From: Lutjanus erythropterus
Taxonomy: Eukaryota; Chordata; Actinopteri; Lutjaniformes; Lutjanidae
Assembly (NCBI GenBank): GCA_020091685.1
Contig: CM034601.1
Location: 10,542,419-10,606,418, forward strand
Direction: 5' to 3'
Length of the DNA: 64,000 nt
Part shown: piece after piece, positions 13,039 through 28,876 of the stretch
Numbering within the stretch: position 1 is the stretch's first letter
Layout: the number at the start of each line of letters is the position of its first letter
Program-made: the position numbers and the translations under genes
Notes under the pieces: generated by a model
Seen by the model: the letters and a program-made list of their open reading frames with translations, nothing else
Database searches by the model: none
Told to the model about the DNA's origin: nothing

Positions 13039-16000
13039 GTAAGATGGAGCACACACCCAGACAGATTAACAGATGCAGGGTCAGTGATGAGTGAGTATAT
13101 TATTATCTGTATCTGTATCCGTTTAACCAGCTAAATTATCTGTATTATCTTCTGTACTCATGATGGGCAGGGATTAAAGTTTATCATTTAAGCCTTTAAT
13201 TGATATGAGCTGATTAGAAGTTGCTATATTGATTATTTAGTTTTAAAGAGATACAGAACAGCAGCAGAATTGAGCTTCTCATTACAAAAAAAAATGAACA
13301 AACTTAAGTGAATGAATGAACACAACACATGCAGTATTAGCTACCCACTGAGGATTTTCCTTCATCATAAGATTGGATGGTGACAAATTTCACTCTGATT
13401 TTACTCTGATGAATCTTAAAAAGTACATTATACATACTGGATACTTGTTTCAGCTGAGTAATCACTCAACATTAGTCAGGGTCTGGGTCACAAATGCTGT
13501 AAATATTTGGGAAAACTTTCATAAATATGCCAAAAGGATAATATGTGTCTCACTTTTTTAAAATATTATTTGTTAAAGTGCCTAAATCTGGATGAGAGAA
13601 GTCAGAGTTGAAAAAAAAAATGCTGATAAGCTCATTTAGGTCACCTTCAGTTGTTTTCATGCACTCACAGCATTAAGCTTCATGAGCAGGATAGAAGTGC
13701 TTTGTGATGTGTTTTTTTTTTTCGCCCTGGGTTTTACCTGTCAGGTTACATACATGCTGCTCCAACCATCTGAACAACTTGACAGCAGCCAGCTGACTCT
13801 GCTGTGATCTCCTCTGTATGTACTTTGTGAGGGTTCAAGGTTAATGTTTTTCTACTTTGCCCAAAGCCCATTTTTACGAGCTCCTGTTCAAATTTGTTTT
13901 ATTAATTAGCTGTTATCAAATGATGACAAGAACTAAGCTTAATTGCCATGTTTAAGTTAGAGCTGCAGCATCTATAAAATGTCAAAAAAGTGAAAAATAT
14001 CTTGTGTTCAAAACATATTTGAGAGGCATTTACCAACGATTCAGTTCGATACGATTGAGCTGTGTCATGATACGATATGATGCAACACAAGACAATGCAG
14101 TGTGTGAATCTTTTACATTTTGATTCAATTAATGTTGCATTTGTAGAGCGCTACTAGTGGCCAAAAGGAATCCTGATAGTTTTACCAAATATAGTTACAG
14201 GAGAGACAGAAAGGAGACAGTTTTTGCAGTAAGATGACATTCTACTCTGTTTCATGTGAAGAGTGCTGTGGTTTTGATTAGTGTGGAGGAACAGTGATGC
14301 TCTGTGTTACCTGCTCTCACACTGACGTGACACAGACTCATATCTCTGTCCTCTGCTGTCTGACACGTTTTGCATGAATGATTTGCAGCAGCGTTTCTCA
14401 TCTTCCTTATAAAATCCCAAACTTATTCTACACTTGCGTGTTATGAAAGTTTGGTGGTGCGACGCGGTACGATGTCACTCCTGTCGCTGTTTCCAGCGCG
14501 GCCTGTTTTGAGTAAATGAACGGGAGACGCTGGAGAGGGAGGAGAAAGCGCTTGTTTTTGCGTGAGGGCGGCAGCAGGCGTCCAGCGAGAGCGGTGCAGG
14601 CAGAGAGAGAAGAGAGAAAACGGAGGAAAGTTACAGCAGCAGCTTCTTGATGCTAAAAATGAAACATATGCACGTCCTAATGAGATGTACCAATACACTA
14701 ATGTTGCATCGATCATCAATCATTACACCCCTAATACCTTCAATTTATAATGTTTGCTCACTGATATTAATAATGATACTTTCCTTTAACAGCGTCACAG
14801 ATATTTACTTTAGAGTTATATAATTATGTATAACCAAAGGACTGTTAGCCACTATTCTGTGTCTACAAAAGCTTGTTTTGACTTCATTTAATGCCCTCGA
14901 TTACAGCTGCCCTGGTTTACCATAACCACCATCCCAACTAAACCAAACACACGCTGTTTGTCGCTCAAACACACCACAGCCCCGTCCCTGACAGGTGAGG
15001 CTGGCAGCGTTTGTAGACAATGTGAGACTCCTTTGAAAAGCTTTCTGTGGCTCCGAGGTTCTGTGTTTTTTTTTTGGTAACCTGAGAAGGTGTTTGAATC
15101 TGTGATAGTACAATCTAACAGATGGACACGACGGCTTGTGTACCTGACAAGCACACACATGCGTGCAAAGACACACACATACACCCATGGGTTTCATACA
15201 TACCGGGCTCCGTAATCTTTACAACTTAAATGACTCGTTTCCAAAAAAGGAATTTGCTTCGGTCGCTCTCCGTCTTTATGAGCTTGAACTCTAATGACCC
15301 AGAATGCATCGGTGATGTTCACGACAGAGAAGGAAACAAAGCTCAGTTTATCTCAGCAGCTCAGATATTTTTACATGCATTAGTGAGCTAACAGAAGTGA
15401 TCATTTGGAGAACAAAGAAAACAATTTTATTCTTACTCTCCCTCAGGCTTTGGTATCTATTGATAATAAAGAAGAATTAGTTCTTGCTTTTGCAAATTTT
15501 ATTTTTAATGACACTGACACACCAAGGCTGTGTTGCATTACCAAGGATTTGTTTTTAAACCCGATTAAATCATGTTTTAACTTTAAATTATGCTGCACCA
15601 GACATTTAAACTAGCCATAGCTATAAAGCCGTAAAAGCCCATAAAAAAAGTATTTAAAACTCTAAAACTGCTAAACTCTAATTAGAACCTATCTTAGATT
15701 AAATTAGTCCTTGCTGGTGCAACAGTCCTGATTTACACTGTCTTTCTCTCTTTGTCTCCCTCTGTCTCGCAGCATGAAGGTGGAGGTCGCAGGTCCATGA
15801 TGGGCGACAGCTCCAAGCTGCTGACTCATTACCATGACGACGCCAAGACCATGTACGAGGTCTTCCAGAGAGGCCTCCATATATCTGGTGGGTATGACGT
15901 GAGGTGGGAAAAATAGGCAGTGGTGACTCACACATACAGTATACAGATACAGACAGATGTTCGCAGTCTGACTCTGCATAATGAGAGCTGACGCCTGCTG

Positions 16001-19000
16001 ACTTGTCAAGTTAGCCACCGTCTTTTTCTTTCTCCACGAAGAGATTTTTCAACTTTTTCTTTCTTTCATCCTAAAAAATATAAGATATTTGAGTTTTCTG
16101 TCCATATTATAGGTTTAATATTATATCTACAGGTCAGTATATGCAAGTCTGTTTTTAGTTATTATTCTGTTGCTTCCCTGTAGTGCTCCTCAATTTATTC
16201 AAACTCAAACATTCAGATTTTGGTCGAAGTACGTAGCATTAGATTGTATTTTCCAAGACCCTCTAAAAGCCTTCTCCCACCTGACCTGACGTAGTTTCCT
16301 GCATGATGATGTCGTTACATATAAACCATCGAGGTTGAGGGAGGAAGAGCATCAGCACTGTGACCTACATCACGGCTCTCTGCAAACAGCTGGGTGGGCC
16401 CTTTGAAAAACCCACAAGAGATCACAGATGGAGACGCCCTTTAATCAATAATGTTAATTACTCCTTGTGCTGATCAAGATAAATACTGGTCAATAGATAG
16501 TACTGAGATCATACAGGTTATAAAAACGGCCACTTAAATTCAGATAAACTGGGAGCAGAGTAATCAAGAATCAACAAAACTTACTGTCTTAATGAGATTA
16601 AAGAAAAACTTTCATGTGTCAGAATCAGAACCAGAATCAGAAATATTTTATTGATCCCTAGGGGGAAATTGGATCATGTTGCAGTTACTCCCATTCTACA
16701 GCAGAAATATATACAAGCACAGAAAGATTAGAAGAAAATAGAAAATAAGAAAGTATGGGGAAAAAAGTGTGAATTATACTACAAATATAGAATAAAATTA
16801 TATTAAATATATACCAAAATAAGAAGAATGAAATAACAAAAATAATAAAGCAATAATAATATATTAAAAAATATAACAAAATATTTAAAAATATGTGCTT
16901 TCTGCTACAATGTACAAGAAAATAATAATATAACAAATAAAGATAACAAAATAATAAGTATTTAAAAATATGTGCATTATTCTAGATAAAGACAAAATAA
17001 TATATACAAATCATAATATAGCAAAAATTGTATGATGCAATAAGAAATGTTTAAAAATATGTGCATTATACTACAATATGTAATACCAATATATATACAA
17101 AAAAATGAAACTAGAAAATAATAAAATAAGTTCAGTGTCAGTGTTAATAAGTGTATCATAAATTACAGTAATAAAAATCGGCACCTTGTTGATTTAAACA
17201 AGACAAAATAATGATTTGTGTTAATAAAATGCTAATGAAAGTAACAACTACAACTCCCATGAGTCTTTGCTGTAGATGCACTGTCTAACCCTCCCCATGG
17301 GAGCATTCAGTTACTGAGACTGAATTAATTGCTGACAATGTTGTCGCTGTTTTAACTTGATTAAAATGACAATGTGGGCAAATTTTACTGCCCCAGTACA
17401 TTAGTGGATTTCCATTTAGCTTATGGACAAAACCCCAGTATCATGTTGCAGCTTTGCAGAAACACTGATGGAGGAAACGATCAATCGAGAACAGATTATA
17501 AGTCATTTCTAAAAATGTAAAATATTATAAGGGATACCAAAAGTCTAAAGTGAGGCAGGATTTACACAGCACACATTTACACCACTGAGCCTCTTTTATC
17601 ATCACACAGAAGTTTTCAGACTCCTAGATGGACAGTAAAAGAGTACACACACACACACATACACTCACACACTCACACACACACACACACTACAATACTG
17701 TACCATCCTGTGGACAAAATTACACACCCGAGCAACCCTGCAGACACAAATAGCACACAGTCTGACAAAGCTGTGGTGTGACCAAAAAACATCCAATCAC
17801 ATCTTTTATTTCCAGAGATAAAATGAGCCTCCCGATTTCCAAGGTAATGGCCAGCGCTGCCAACAGTAACAGTGTCAGGAAGTTGTAGTGACTACATGAC
17901 TGACTCACGGACAACACTCAAACACACCTGCATCTTCAGAAGTGACTCACGTATTATAGTTTACTGGAGTTGATAGCTTGTTTAGAATCGCCGTACCAGT
18001 GCAAATTAAAATTTTATTTTATAAAAAAGTGACAGATGGAAGTGAAGGGTTACTTAAGCTAGAGGAGAGCAGAGGTGTTATGATATATACTGGTAGTGAC
18101 GATAACCATGATATGTAAAAAATGTAAAAATTCTATCAAGTTAATAATATGCGTATCATAATAATGTGTAAATAATCCAGTGCCTCTTAAACGCACTGTG
18201 TTTTCTAAATAAATTCTATTTTCCTTCATTATCACTCCAGCTTCAGCTAATAATTTTCCATTATAGTCACTCGCTAGTTGCTAACTGTGTCTGTCTGCTG
18301 CAGGAAGTGTACAGTAGGTTTTTAAAGGTTTATGCTTTTATGCAGGCTACAGTGACAACACTGAATGAAAACACTAAAGTTTCAGGCTGTACAGCTAAAC
18401 AACGAGCTGAAACTCACAGTAAAGCTCTTTCCATCATGTAGGTTCTTTTTAATATTTCGTTCAGGCCTTAATTTGATGTCTCGCTGCATGTTTTTCCACA
18501 GGCGACGGACCTTGCTTAGGCTCGCGGCTCCCCAACCAGCCTTACAAATGGATGTCCTACAAAGAGGTCAGTGCCATTCAGGTCATGTCTTTTTCGGAAG
18601 AGGGTGAACTGTGTCCAGCATGTAAAAACAATCACACACAAGAGCTACAAAATGCTTTCTGGAGGCGAAATCAAGCAGAATTTACAGTTTAAAATGACTT
18701 GTTAACAATATAATCTTATTTCTCTTCACAGTATCATACATCTTTGCTGTGGTAGAGATATTAAAATATAAATGTAGTACACAGTGTCTGTTAAAGACAC
18801 AAATAGCATTTCCCACATCCTAGAAATGTTAGCCTATGATGAGTTATAATCTCCCATCCCAGCCCAATGAAAGTAACTGTAAGTCAACACCCAGGTCTAG
18901 TTTACCATCTGTGCACCACAGAGGCTTTGTGTCGCGAAACCTGCCTGGCAACCAAGTCTCGTCAAGTCATTGCTGTAAATATAGATAACCATCAGACTAA

Positions 19001-22000
19001 AAAAATGCTGCAGTGTGAGTGTACATGAGGTGTGAACGTTTATTAGAAAAAGAAAGTTACCAGGTTATTGAGAAGTGAAACCTTTTCTGGTTGGCGTGTC
19101 ATAATAATAATTTTTACTGATATTATCTTAATGTAAGGAGGGCTGCAAATAATTATTTTGAGTATTAATTAGTATTTTTGTTGAAAAACTGATGCAGAAA
19201 ATAGTGGAATATACATTCACAATTTCCTAAAGGTAATACTAATTAGTTATCAAAACCTGTTAATCAGTTGATCAACTAATCGTTATGGTAAGTAATCAAT
19301 CAGTTGTGGTAAGAAACGTGCAGGAAATCATCAGCTCCAGGTCACAAGGCAGTGTTGATGAGTTATCCTATTTTTGGAAAGTAATTCTGAATGTGTCACC
19401 TTCCCTTTAACTACCCAGCCTTGTGCATGTATCACAGCGGAAAACTTCCAGCCTCCCTTGAAGCAGTTTCAGGTTCCAACAGATCCCCGAACTTGGAAGA
19501 TAATCCGCTGACATGTTTTGGAAACTCGTTGTAGTGCTGGCAGTTTGGGGGGAACTTCATTGAGACGAGAGATGTAGAAATCTGAATTAAAGCGATGCCG
19601 ACGGCACTATTATGCAACCTTCAACATTCATCAGTGACATCATGTTATTTTACAAGAGAATCGTGGGTGGAAGGTGATTGTCTGTGTTCATTCATTTGAC
19701 TGTAATTCCCAGGAAAAGCCATATATGTCCGGATTGGAAAGTTATGTTCAAGCCCTCTGCTGGAATGGGCATGCAAAATTTGTTGTGCAACTTAATTTGC
19801 TGTCTACACACAATCTTAATCTCGGTTCACTGATGTCTTTCACAATCACGGCAATTTGACGACCTTTGGTTATTAATGTGTTTCATGACTCAATAAACAC
19901 AGATATGGATTTCTCTTTCGTCCGAGTTATTGCCAGAAGTCTTTATTCAAACTCACTAAGCCAAACACCAAACACTAAGAAGCATTCCTGCTTGCTGTAA
20001 ACGGTTTCCCAAGAAATTGAAAAGCTGAAATGAGTTGGAAAAAAATGTGTGTGTAGATTTGGGAGTGAAGTCATTGCTAAGATCGAGTTAGTCACAGGTC
20101 AGGTCATATGAAATCCTGATGATCCCCAGTCTCCACAATTAAGACTGAAGAGCTAAGTGTTATTTTCAACATGAACTAAAACTGTTGCAGCCTGCTTGTA
20201 CCTTAGAAATATCACTGATATTTGACATGTGGCACTCAGTAACAAGCCTCTCTCTGGTGGTTCGCCCGGATACGCTCAAGGTTTCTGCCTGTTAAAAGGG
20301 AGTTTTTCCTCGCCGCGGTCGCCTCGGTACTTGCTCTTGTTGGGATCAGTTGGGCTTATAAAGAGAGCGGTGAGTTTAAAGGCAAAGGTCAACTTTACTG
20401 TGATCATACAAACATACAGAGTGCAGTTATACAGTCAAATTCGGTCTCTGCATTTAACTGGAGAACTGACCTAGCGTACACAGTTTTAATGGAAGAAGTG
20501 TCCGAACCCGGATTTGAACCAACAACCTACTTGGTGTGAGGCAAAAATGTTTGCACAGCAGCTTGGGAAGATGAATTGGGACTTAGGGCTCTGTAAAATA
20601 CACTAATGCGTTTTTTTAGATATTTGCAGAGGCAGGGTTCTCCTTACACATGAGGTGGCACTATCTGTTGTTAATGTGGTATGTTTGGCGATGAAATGTC
20701 TCACTAGCTCAGCATTTGTTTGCTGCTGTCCCGTCTTCCCACTCCACAGGTGACGGCCCGGGCTGAACACCTGGGCTCGGGTCTTCTGCACCAGGGCTGC
20801 CAGCCCAACCCCAACCAGTTCATAGGAGTGTTCGCCCAGAACAGGCCAGAGGTGACTCTCGCTGTTTGTCTCGATCTCTATCTCTCATCTGCTGGTGTTG
20901 TTTCTCTCGCTCTGACTCGCTGCTTCTCACAGTCTCTCTGCTTCACACCAACTGGCTCAGATAAGATACACACAAAACCATTCTACAAGCGGTTTCATTC
21001 ATATAACCCACTGATGTAAACATGAACACATGCGCACTCACACACTATTAGCAACTGCACATAGTGATGCTCTCTTGTTTTTACAGATTTAACCTTTTCT
21101 TTGTTAAAAAATGTAAAATGTACTGTTTTAAAGTGGAATTAGTAGGTGTATGCATGGTTTAAAATGTTTGTGTTTGATCTTTGGCCCCTGGTTTGTGTGT
21201 GATTTTAGTGGATCATCTCAGAACTAGCCTGCTACACCTACTCCATGGTGGTGGTTCCCCTTTATGACACACTGGGCCCAGACGCCATACGGTTCATCAT
21301 CAACACTGGTAACCACTGTTACACACTCACAGCAGTATTCAGGGTTAATAATCTCCTCTAACCCTGCTAATTTTTGAGCATGAGATGTAAATTAGGAATG
21401 AGCTGACTGATTCTGCACAATACTTTGATATTTGCAATTATAACAATTACTAAAATATTATTCAATTATAAGTAAAACTACTGGCATTAAAAAAAAAGAG
21501 TGTGAATAAAAGTACAAAGTGTTCTTGTCTAAAACTAATCAGAGTATTAGTTACTTTTTAGACAGTGATGTTTAATGAAGTATTTGTAATGAGTTATTTC
21601 CACCTCTACCTGAATCACATGACTGTGGAAACCCGTGAGACATGAGAACGGTCACACACCTCTGCATCAAACTTGTGAGAGTGCGGCAGAAAGGAAACGT
21701 GGCGTGGTTTGGTGCTTATAAAAATACAGCAAGTTGCATTGTGTGTGACAAGAAGGTGCTGCACAGCAGCAACGCAAGTCATTTCCTCAGATACTTAAAA
21801 TACATATGCAAGCTGAACAAAATGTCATTTTATCATAGTATCTCTGTGAAATAATAGACTATATTTTACACTCAGTAGCACAAATAATTCTTTTTAATTG
21901 TGCTAATTGTATATTTACATTTGTAATACATTTCTTAATTAATTGATGTGTATTAATGTGCGTGTGTCGGGATTTTCTAATTTTCTTTAATAAAAATGAC

Positions 22001-25000
22001 AAGTATATTGAAAAGTCATATGCACATTTAAGAAATGATCAGTATCAGATTTGGTATCAGTAAAATTATAACAAAAAGTGTCATTATCATGTCAAATTAA
22101 AAAAAAAAAAAGTTTGGTATCACCCATCCTTAATGTAAACATGACAAGCAATTATCTCCTCATGGAAGCAATAAACCACGAAGGCTGCAGATAAATAACT
22201 TTATCAGTTTTTATGACTGCAGATACATTCAGTCAGCAACATAATTTTAGCAGTGGAGCTCCCCTCACTGGTGTCTGAGAGCACTGTTGTCATGAGTTAC
22301 TTCCTGGATAAAATCTTGTTTAAAGACTGAAATGTGATCATTCTGCTGCAAATAGGTGGCTGCTGAGTAATTGGCCTTATAAACACTGCTTAAAGAGGCA
22401 GAGTTTTGTAATAAACCTAATTGTTTGAGTCAGAAATGGATTGAAATGGAAATGGACTCACTCTTCAAAGCACCACAGTGGTGTGAGCTGCAGCTGCTTA
22501 GACTAGAAGAAAAAACTGAATGAGCTGCATAGTCATTTACTAATCAGAAATAAGTCCCCCCCCAAAGTTAAAACACAACTTTGATGCTTTGGAGCTCTAA
22601 AATCCCTCTCTAAAATCAGAATTTTGATCAAATCTCCGTATGTTTTGTTCCCTTTGGTTTTTTTAATTCTGCTGATATTCACACAAGGGTGCGTGTGCTC
22701 TTGTGTGCTTGTGTCTTTTCAGCGGACATCTCCACGGTCATCTGTGACAAAGTAGACAAAGCTCAGGTGCTCCTGGAAAACGTGGAGCGGAAGGAGACTC
22801 CGGGCCTGCGAAGAATCATCCTGATGGATGCATTTGACTCTGCTCTCGTGGAGCACGGCAAGAGCTGCGGCGTCGACGTGCAGGCCATGCATGAAATCGA
22901 GGTACAGTATGACGTGACGGGGGAAAAAACAGCTATAGAGGGTCTGGTGGGGGGCGATGTTACTGTTATTTTCACGTCTTCCTTGTGGATTTTTTTTTCT
23001 CAGAAAGTTGATACCATCAGTTTGCTGACTGTGATTAACCTAAATATTTATGACTTGATTGTCAGTGAAACTGCGTTTGATCTACACTAATGACCACAGC
23101 GGCGCCATGCTTTTTTCTGATCTGGTCAAAGTTGAGTGTCTCGAATATGCACAAACTGAAATTCTACAACAGCCAGTCAAAACAAAACTGATTTAATCAG
23201 CAAGATATCTGAAAAATGAGTCATCTGCCAGGCATGTTAGGTGAGATCTTTATCTACTCTACTCTGGTTGCACAAAATCTGACAAATGTGGCATTACGCA
23301 CGCACAGAATCACACACAGACAACAGAAGGTGCGCCTCTACGTCTGAAGTGGGCATTTACAGTAACTGCACTGCTCTTTCAATTCCTGTAACTGTTAATG
23401 CTTCATTAGCAGAATCACACCAAACAGACATGTGAAACTGGTCCAGCAGATCACAGCTAATTTAAGAAACATGCAGATATTTTTCCCTTTTCCTCTGGCT
23501 CCATCACAAAGACAATGTGTGTGAGAAGGGAAAATAAAACATTTTGTGTGTTTGAATAAAATAGATGAGGGATTTATAGCACACTGAGGATGCTCGAGTG
23601 ATTTTCAGAAACCCAAGACAATGGCAGGAAAGCAGCCAGCAGTCACGTGTACATATCTGTCATTCTTCTTTGATGAAAACCCTTAATAGAAGTGTCTGCA
23701 CTGTGTCAGTGAGGTAAACGCCCCAGTTCAGCTGGTTTACCACGTGTCTTCAAAGAAATGAGATGAGGATTTATTGTAAGTGCTGTTAAACACTGACCTA
23801 CAATCACAAAGTCAGCAGTAAAGTGTGCACAAATGCGGGGGGCTCTGCAATTTTTATTTATTTTACTTTGAAGAGATGCCCTTCTGAGCTCGTTTGCTTA
23901 TCATCAACGTAGAACCCCAAAAGTTGGCAACCAGTTGAATCACACATTCTCTGGAGAACTTAGACCTGTACTGTCCTTGGTTTTAGAAAATTTACTGACA
24001 GAACTCACAAGACCCTCACTATTCAAGGAGTCATAGGAAATAACACTAAAGCTGTGTTTAATCATACTATTTCATATCAAGTGTCAAGTCCAGTGGTAAC
24101 AGTTATTTTCATGTTGTTTTTTTCTTCCAGGCTCTGGGCAGAGAGCACCACAGAAACCCCATAGTAAGTACTACTTCAAAATCCCACTATATGTACATAT
24201 GGAAAGATGCACCGTGTTTAGTAATGTTGGTGTGTCAGTGAATATATCTCAACTCTTATTAAATGTATTATCATGAAGTTTTGTGCAAACCATTACTCTA
24301 CTCTGTTTAATGCTTATTAGGAAATGAAATTAAAAAGCAATAATTTAGATTTTTTTTAAAACCTGCTTAAAGTTGAGAAAAGTAAACATTTCAAGGCAAC
24401 TTGGTTCAATAGATTTTTGAGTTCTGAGTCCGACTACTACCAACAAATAATGTTTTGTTGAGATAATTTACTTTAGATACATTTGAATCTTTGAATTTTG
24501 GAATCACCCACCAAAAATTGCGTTCCAAACAATCAAGATTAATAGATTAAATAAAGATTAACGTTTATCTAAAGAAGGAAAGGAAATTATCTAAACAAAA
24601 GATTATAGGTCGGCAAAACTTTGTTTATTCATTTCAAAATGTAAAGTTGAGTTTAATTAAAAACTCAAAAATCTAGAGGAGGCAGTTGCCTTTAAATTAT
24701 GAGAATTCTCAGCTTTTGTGGTGTGGCCTCCCAGAGCCGCTAGCACAGTCTTGCTTTGACTGTAAATCAGGATGAAACACTTCTTTTTGGTGTTAATATG
24801 AACTCAGTCTAACAGCACATGTATTTGAACTTGTTTAGAGCCTGTTAATCTGGTCCTAATAATGTGACATTCTCTTATAAATAGATAAAAACATTTATCT
24901 GTAACGTGACAGATATTTTAGCTTCACTTACTTGTTGCTCTTGTTTACTAATAAATCACTCAACACTGACAACTTAGCCCTCCGGCTGTTGGGTATTAGC

Positions 25001-28000
25001 CAGCTAAGCTGGTATTTACTACTCAGAAAATCAGAGAGATTTACTTTAAACAGCCCAAGTGACACATTTTTGGCAAGTTACACCTGAAGACCGCGTGTAC
25101 TACTGCTGGTACAATACAACTATAAATACAGCTGTTCTACATATGTAAACAAATGTTAATCTATACTAACATGTGATGGTGCAAGTCAGTGCCAAGCAGA
25201 AGTTACATGTCAATCTCATGCTTGGACTGGTACCATTATTTCTCCACAGCCACCAGTACCAGACGACCTTTCCATTGTGTGTTTCACCAGTGGAACCACA
25301 GGTAAGAATTGTGTGAAGTAAATGCTTATATTTGTGTTTTGTTCTGAGAAATTCACAACTACAAGTCATTTATTTATTTTTATTCCAGTCATTTTAACAT
25401 TAATGTTAACCACACATGTTCTTTTAATTAAAAAAAAAATAAAATAAGAGAAGACAATTAATGATATGCTAAGAAAATTGAATGCAATGTTAGGTTTGGT
25501 GCATTAAGTATCTAAAAATGCACAGCGTAGGTGATAATCTTTATTTTTTCCATTGTTAAACTCCTTCTTTGTTAGTATCTGTGTGCAACCCCATGCAAAA
25601 TGGTAAATACTGCATGATGCCAAAACTCCAACATGTTCAGTATGCCCCAATATAATTAGCCAACAACCACACCTTTAACAAAGTTTCTCACGCTGACGTC
25701 AGTCCGAACGATGTTTTCGTCCTCTTACCGGCTGCACTACACTGACCCGATACTACTCCCTTAAATTCTGGTAAAGCAATAAAGCGGTCGCTGACTCATG
25801 ATCGAATACTCTTTGTTCTCCTTGTTGTTTATGAGTTTACAAGTTATAAAACAAAGTTGTCCAAGATTTTGTCAATACAAATAAAGCAGCTGCAGAGGTC
25901 AGACGTCTCAACAGGTAACTCTGAGTTCAACTAAAGTAACACACCAGGAAAATGAGATTTATGACTGATCTGCATTATGAAACAAGTTGGACAGGAGAAC
26001 CTGCTGATGACACACATAATATTGTCAACAACGTTCCTCTCCGAGTTAAATTAGTGACGATGCAGCTGCTGGTCAAACATAACACATGCTTTCATTATAA
26101 TTTTCTATTAAGAAGCCTGGCAAGAGTCCATGCTGGGACAGTAACGAAGTTATTCACTAATAAAACTGTGGCGTGGCTGCAACATCAGTCAACACCTTTT
26201 TGCTTTTTATTGTACCTGTTGATCCCATGTGAGTCAGTGGACACAGCTTTCCCAGTTTAAACTGGGATTACCCATGACCACCCTCTCATGGCGATGCCGG
26301 GTGCTGCCAGTGAATTAAATTAAATTAGATATAAACAAGCAGCTCAAGGCATTTTTGACACTTGATATGCACTTAAAAAAATAATTCAGTGATTGAATAC
26401 AGTGACTGCGCAGCGATAAATGTATGCTTTAAAAAGCATTTGGGATCTTCTGAGTAAATGCAAGTGTTCACAGTTCAAAATTAGAAATGAAGCAAAATAA
26501 CAATAACTGGTTGAGTTAAAGAACATTTATTCAAATACATTTACTAGTGTGAAAAAAATATTTTGTCCTTAATGATATTAATCACTACACTTGTCAGCCA
26601 GAGTCTGACATGAGAAAGTCATTTCAACCCCTGTTTTATTATTGTGGTTCTCTGTTTTATACATGGATTTTAAATAAATAGATAAATGCCATCACGTCCT
26701 CTTAAACCTACAAACTATAATCTTGTCAGCTTCCTCATGTAGATGATCACCCCACTTTTTACAGCTCATCTTTTGGAGCGGTGGGACAATTATTTACCCG
26801 GCAGTGCTTCCTACATATTATTTAGCCAGTTTCCTCTATTTATATTCTGAATACAGAATGTGCACAGAAAGGTATGGCACAGTGCAAGGGTGCAGTGACA
26901 TGAATGAGATTTGCTCTGAAATGCCGGAGATTGATGAAGAAAATAAACCCAGAAAAACTATATATTTTTTTTTTTTGGTTAGCTCCAGGGTTCCCAAACT
27001 TTTTCATGTCAAGGAGCCCCACAGTAGATGCATATTTGACCATGGACCTCCAGTTTTGAGAGGATTTTGTTTCATGGAGTCCCCTCACATTTACAGTAAA
27101 TGGATCCAGTTTCTTCACAGCAGCAGCAGTGACATAATCACTCCCTTTGCGAGCCCAGAAATGCTCGAGGGCAGCGCGTTCATGTGAGTGAGGAGGCACC
27201 GCTGCCTTTTTTTTTTTTTTTTTAGGGAGGTCTTATCCCACAGTCAGCGCCAACCTCTGAACAGACACGGAAACAAACGCAAGGTCGTATCAGGACACAC
27301 TGGTGTCGGTTTACAAGTGACACAGCTCGCCACGCTTACCCAGAGTCCACTGAGAACGCCGCCACCTGCTGGCTGCAGCCACGCCAACACGGGGTGAAGT
27401 TTTCCACAAATCAGTTTGCATTTCTCGAGAATTCCCTCCGTCTCTGTTGCGACATCTCCCCGGCCCTGAAGCTCAAACATTGCTCATAGCTGTGGGAGTC
27501 AGCTGACTCGTCTGGAAAGAGGAACACTGTGTTTAAGACACATTGCTTCATGTAGAAGACTGCTGTGTGGTTAAAAAAGGGCCTGAGCAATGACATTACA
27601 GTAACTGGGAACAAAATATGGTAAATTTAGTCTGTTGTAGGAATTCACACACACACACACACTGGGAAAGAGCTATTTTAAATTGTGACACAATAGATTT
27701 CTCTCTTTTCTTTGTCATAATAGTTGCAACATGGCTTTTAAAACACAGTCTGGTAATTTAAGTGAAATATTTATTTACAGATTTTAGAGGTAAGGTAACT
27801 GGAAAAATAAGAGAAATATTCCAACACAGGGCTGAACACTATATCAATATTTTAGTGATATTGTGATGTGAGACTAGATCTCATCTTAGAGTTTAGATAT
27901 CGTTTTATCTTGATTTGGCATCAGTGTTGTCTTTTCTTTGTTTAAAAAGCTGCATTACAAGTAAAGCTGTTCTATTACTTACTTAGTCATCATGTCCAAC

Positions 28001-28842
28001 CATTTCCCATGACAAAATAGTTTACTGTACAATATTGTTGCGTGATCAATTCAAGGTATTTGATCAGTAATATTTTGATTTTTGATTTTGTCCATATTGT
28101 TGAGTTCTACTGCCAGTGTTTAACTTTATTATATATGATGTTTATGTTATAATATTACGGCTGGATTCATGTGCATGTTCCATTTTACTGATATTTAAGG
28201 TTACACTCATTTATGCTGTTGGTTATTTTACACTGCTGTATATCAATTAATTATTTTCTTCAAGATCAATATGTTTATTATTTGAGAATTTGCAGTGTGT
28301 AATTAACCAGAAAATGTTGAGATATATATTCTATATTGTGTCAGAGCCTAAAAATATTTAGGTATTTATTATAAGCCATATCAACCAGCACACCGAATTT
28401 TAAAATTTTGATTTATCACAGGATTAAATTATTAAATGCAGGTGAGTTTTGGAAAAATAATTTAGAGTGTATTATATTTTAAAAAGTTTTTTTTTTTTTT
28501 AACGGTTATACAGTGCATGTGCACAGACCGCAGGATTTAAAGTCTTCACATGACAAAAGAATTAAACAAGATGAAACACTTTGTCTCACTTTGGTTTGCA
28601 AACCCGCACGCCAGCACTCCAGTACCAGAACCAACCTGCTACCCGCATGTATCTACAGTGAAATCTGGTCCAGTAAAAACCCGTTTATACAAGTCCTGCA
28701 ACCTGATCTGTGATTAAACACAGGCTATACCGTCACTCATCACTCAAGTGTTCTTGGGAAAATATGCGCGCTCTCTCCGCCAACAAACAGAAATCAGCAA
28801 ACCAGGTACTCACTTTGGTAACGGCCACCTTAAATATGGTCT

Positions 28843-28876
<34 letters not shown>

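Noticed and set aside
20500..20545. Possible tRNA gene
   Set aside because: Only the B-box half resembles a tRNA; no A box, acceptor stem or cloverleaf can be drawn.
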